Below, piece by piece: positions 5,844 through 7,598 of a stretch of 7,598 nt of DNA. The DNA lies in assembly GCA_964393115.1 (NCBI GenBank), contig CAYMST010000235.1:1-7598 (forward strand), written 5' to 3'. Numbering within the stretch: position 1 is the first letter of the stretch; each line of letters begins with the position of its first letter. The translations under genes were made by a program, and so were the position numbers. Below the pieces are notes generated by a model. The model was not told where the DNA came from, made no database searches, and saw nothing but the letters and a program-made list of their open reading frames with translations. The stretch is from CAYMST01 sp964393115 (GTDB lineage: Bacteria > Bacteroidota > Bacteroidia > Cytophagales > Cyclobacteriaceae).

Positions 5844-6806
5844 TTAAGCTGTAGCTTCCTCAGGCTTCTTTTCTGGAATCAGTAAGGATAAGATTATGGA
5901 TAAAGCTAAGGCACCAAGAATAATTCCAAAAGACAGGAATGTAGGTACGTGAATATCTAGATATTCAACAAGCATTTTACCACCAATGAAGACTAAGACA
6001 AAGGATAGTCCCTTTTGCAATAGATAAAATCTATCCAAAATATTTGCTAAGAGAAAAAACATAGCCCTCAATCCCATGACCGCAAAAATGTTGGAAGTAT
6101 AGATGACAAATTCATTTTGCGATATTGCAAAAGCGGCAGGAATTGAATCCAAAGCAAAAATTAAGTCCGTAGATTCTATCAACACAATAACGAGAAATAA
6201 AGGGGTGAAAATCAACTTACCTTGCCTCACAAATACAAACTTTCCTCCAAAGTCCGATTTTGACATAGGAAGGAATTTTCTCGTATACTTGACTAGAGGA
6301 TTTTTTTCCGGCTCTATGGTATCATCCTCGTCACTAAAGTAGAGTTTGACACCTGAGTACAACAAAAATGCTCCAAAAATGTATAGAAGCCAATGAAAAT
6401 GCGCTACCAAAAAAGCACCCACAAAAATGAAAACCGCTCTAAAGACAATCGCCCCAAGAATACCCCAGAATAGAATATTATGATAGTACTCTTCTTTTAC
6501 CGAGAAATACCGCAATATCAATATGATTACAAAAATATTATCTACCGATAATGCCTTTTCCGTAACATAGGCCGAAAAATATTCTAAGGTAGCTTGACTA
6601 TCTCCTTGGTAGAAGTAGATTATTGCGCCAAATGCTACAGAAATAGCTACCCAAAAGAGGGTTTGTAGCAACGCTGATTTTTGGGTTACTTTCTCATGCT
6701 TTTTATGCACCAAACCCAAATCGACAATTAGAAAGATTACTATGATTATACCGAATAGACCAAAAAGTAGAAGTTCCTTTTGATTATTAAAGAGTGCAAG
6801 CAGCAT
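5844..6806 (-). CDS. TerC/Alx-family integral membrane protein, probable metal ion exporter
   Basis: This polytopic inner-membrane protein of 320 residues belongs to the TerC/Alx family. The two family signatures are present: EKALSVDNIFV (83-93) and ESTDLIFALDSIPA (211-224), with acidic residues inside predicted membrane helices that are thought to coordinate the ion. Hydrophobic segments lie at about 12-31, 47-66, 86-100, 110-134, 137-155, 200-222, 234-256, 264-283 and 289-311. A charged cytoplasmic-type loop (about 157-190, SDEDDTIEPEKNP) splits the two halves, and the tail is charged (PEKKPEEATA). E. coli Alx exports manganese and is induced at high pH; TerC members elsewhere are linked to tellurite resistance. 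Metal export is the best guess here, but the substrate is not readable from sequence. It is the first gene of the minus-strand group, with a candidate promoter at 6855-6887. The sequence before its ATG is A-rich without a clear Shine-Dalgarno. Confidence 0.93.
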   Translation of the reverse strand: MLLALFNNQKELLLFGLFGIIIVIFLIVDLGLVHKKHEKVTQKSALLQTLFWVAISVAFGAIIYFYQGDSQATLEYFSAYVTEKALSVDNIFVIILILRYFSVKEEYYHNILFWGILGAIVFRAVFIFVGAFLVAHFHWLLYIFGAFLLYSGVKLYFSDEDDTIEPEKNPLVKYTRKFLPMSKSDFGGKFVFVRQGKLIFTPLFLVIVLIESTDLIFALDSIPAAFAISQNEFVIYTSNIFAVMGLRAMFFLLANILDRFYLLQKGLSFVLVFIGGKMLVEYLDIHVPTFLSFGIILGALALSIILSLLIPEKKPEEATA

Positions 6807-6854
6807 ATATTTTTACCAAACTAAAATCAAAACCTTTTTGAGTGGTGTGTGCGA

Positions 6855-6887
6855 CCAATGTAGATATACCTTTCACCTACCATCAAA
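6855..6887 (-). promoter_or_regulatory. Candidate Bacteroidota-type promoter for the TerC-channel operon
   Basis: On the minus strand, TTTG (6887-6884) is followed after 21 nt by TACATTGG (6862-6855). This matches the Bacteroidota primary-sigma consensus TTTG / TAnnTTTG with one mismatch in the -7 box and acceptable spacing. The predicted start would fall near 6848, giving a leader of roughly 40 nt before the ATG at 6806. No experimental support; short motifs occur by chance in AT-rich DNA. Confidence 0.4.
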
Positions 6888-6890
6888 CAA

Positions 6891-6909
6891 TCCTGTAATT
6901 TACACAGGA
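6891..6909. promoter_or_regulatory. Inverted repeat directly upstream of the TerC promoter
   Basis: TCCTGT (6891-6896) and ACAGGA (6904-6909) flank AATTTAC; the core TGTAATTTACA (6894-6904) is itself an odd-length palindrome. It ends 3 nt upstream of the candidate -33 element, a usual place for an activator site. A regulator-binding site is inferred; I cannot match it to a named regulator. Confidence 0.35.
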
Positions 6910-6967
6910 ACAGATCAATTCGAAAAGAAATTACTTGATATAAACCAAAACAGACTAGTATTAGTAC

Positions 6968-7006
6968 AAAAAAAGCCCGTAGATATAGGAATCTACGGGC
7001 TTTTTT
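6968..7006 (-). terminator. Strong intrinsic terminator (symmetrical, could act both ways)
   Basis: A perfect 10-bp stem, GCCCGTAGAT (6975-6984) with ATCTACGGGC (6991-7000), has a 6-base loop ATAGGA. Seven A residues precede it (6968-6974) and six T residues follow it (7001-7006), so it has a T-run on either strand. It lies 25 nt beyond the stop of the 76-residue minus-strand gene and most likely ends that transcript, separating it from the TerC operon. Confidence 0.92.
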
Positions 7007-7031
7007 GAATTAGTTTATACTGGTTTTAAAC

Positions 7032-7262
7032 TTAAGCTTCTTGGAAATCAGCCATTAATTCAATTTCATACATTTCTTGAACGACCTTTTGAATCTTTTT
7101 AAATAAATCATCGTCCAGTTTTAGACCTGAACCAGGATTTTCGATGTCGTTCATCGTGAACCCCTTGTCATACAAGGTATCCATCACTTTTAGAGTGATT
7201 CTCTTCCAGGCTAAAGGGGAAATGTTCTCCTCGCACCATTCTTTTAGCACCTTAGCTTTCAT
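7032..7262 (-). CDS. Conserved-looking hypothetical protein, 76 residues
   Basis: I do not recognise this gene. The ORF runs from ATG (7262-7260) to TAA (7034-7032) on the minus strand and encodes a small, soluble, mostly helical, acidic protein. It begins MKAKVLKEWCEENISPLAWKR, continues with VMDTLYDKGFTMNDIENPGSGL, and ends DDLFKKIQKVVQEMYEIELM with an acidic tail. There is no signal peptide, membrane segment or metal-binding cluster; the single Cys is at position 10. The upstream bases (TTTTAAAGT) give no real Shine-Dalgarno, as for several neighbours. The strong terminator 25 nt downstream supports it as a genuine, separately transcribed single-gene unit. The SPLAWKRIT...LYDKGFTMNDI region could be a helix-turn-helix-like or protein-binding fold, but this is only an impression. 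Confidence 0.72.
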   Translation of the reverse strand: MKAKVLKEWCEENISPLAWKRITLKVMDTLYDKGFTMNDIENPGSGLKLDDDLFKKIQKVVQEMYEIELMADFQEA

Positions 7263-7598
7263 ACTTTAAAATTTAGATCAGGACAATAACGCCTTACATG
7301 CTTAGTTCAAAAATCATCTCGAATTGATATAATTCAATCTAGATATTGAACCAGACCTGTCCATTTCGTTATGTTAAGTTAGTATAATTATTTTGGAATT
7401 TAAATATTAAGCGCACATAATCGACCAAATCGACAACTCAGCAGACCGCAATATCGTAGCCCCAGTTGAAATACTTTTGCTAAAGTACCCATTTTTTCGA
7501 GGATATAGAAATTACAAGTGATTGTCACAACTTCAAATCATCCATTCTTTGCACGTATGATCGTTCAAAAACCATCATATTTCAATTTAAAATTATAT
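7263..7598. other. 336-nt AT-rich stretch without a supportable gene
   Basis: No ORF with convincing protein-like composition is present on either strand; the longest candidate examined is a 30-residue minus-strand frame at 7400-7492. The stretch must hold the promoter of the 76-residue minus-strand gene, but no clear TTTG/TAnnTTTG pair is seen. Small inverted repeats occur at 7321-7335 (GAATT/AATTC, 5-nt spacer) and 7333-7350 (TTCAAT/ATTGAA, 6-nt spacer). No tRNA or mobile-element end is visible. Confidence 0.6.

Noticed and set aside
5665..5847. 60-codon open frame on the plus strand opposite the channel N-terminus
   Set aside because: It is antisense to the channel's first helix and filter, and its low-complexity product reflects the complement of membrane-helix codons.
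6103..6342. 79-codon open frame on the plus strand inside the TerC-family gene
   Set aside because: It is antisense to the conserved ESTDLIFALDSIPA region; the coding signal is clearly on the minus strand.
6807..6966. yybP-ykoY (manganese) riboswitch upstream of the TerC/Alx gene
   Set aside because: E. coli alx has one, so I looked for it. The predicted leader is only about 40 nt, and neither the conserved loop sequences nor the three-way junction are visible.
7400..7492. 30-codon minus-strand frame in the right-hand intergenic region
   Set aside because: It is short, with an Arg/Cys/Leu-rich product of no recognisable type and no ribosome site beyond an A-run; chance cannot be excluded.
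1..7598. CRISPR array, tRNA/rRNA, insertion sequence or phage genes
   Set aside because: I saw no spaced repeat array, tRNA-like cloverleaf, transposase or terminal inverted repeats by eye; the genes present are ordinary housekeeping, regulatory and transport genes.

Overview
The window looks like an AT-rich chromosomal segment from a member of the Bacteroidota, probably a Cytophagia-type lineage. The strongest markers are a MurF-alanine racemase fusion (a Bacteroidota hallmark), an RprX/RprY-like two-component pair, weak Shine-Dalgarno sites, and one good match to the Bacteroidota -33/-7 promoter. The lineage below phylum is an inference; no rRNA or other precise marker is present.

Left half, plus strand: the kinase core of a sensor histidine kinase (its N-terminal sensor lies outside the window or is cut off by a short duplication at positions 1-119) overlaps by 4 nt an OmpR-type response regulator. 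After a 150-nt gap come a small SiaC-family (DUF1987) regulatory phosphoprotein and, 41 nt later, an 811-residue MurF-Alr fusion that makes D-alanine and joins D-Ala-D-Ala to the peptidoglycan precursor. A hairpin fills the gap before murF-alr and reaches its start codon. The plus-strand genes end in a convergent region at about 4471-4637 that holds candidate terminators for both directions.

Right half, minus strand: a TerC/Alx-family membrane protein, a two-TM potassium channel with a cytoplasmic RCK/TrkA module, and a 49-codon small ORF lie in one direction with short gaps. They look like one ion-homeostasis operon driven from a candidate promoter at 6855-6887. Further upstream is an unrecognised 76-residue protein that ends at a textbook intrinsic terminator at 6968-7006. 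The last 336 nt have no supportable gene.

Nothing here is clearly a new defence or mobile system. The points most worth checking are the exact 55-bp repeat at the left edge (assembly artefact or genuine kinase-splitting duplication), the unannotated 49-residue protein ending in Gly-Cys-Gly, the SiaC-like protein without its usual kinase/phosphatase partners beside a cell-wall gene, and the hairpin covering the murF-alr initiation site.
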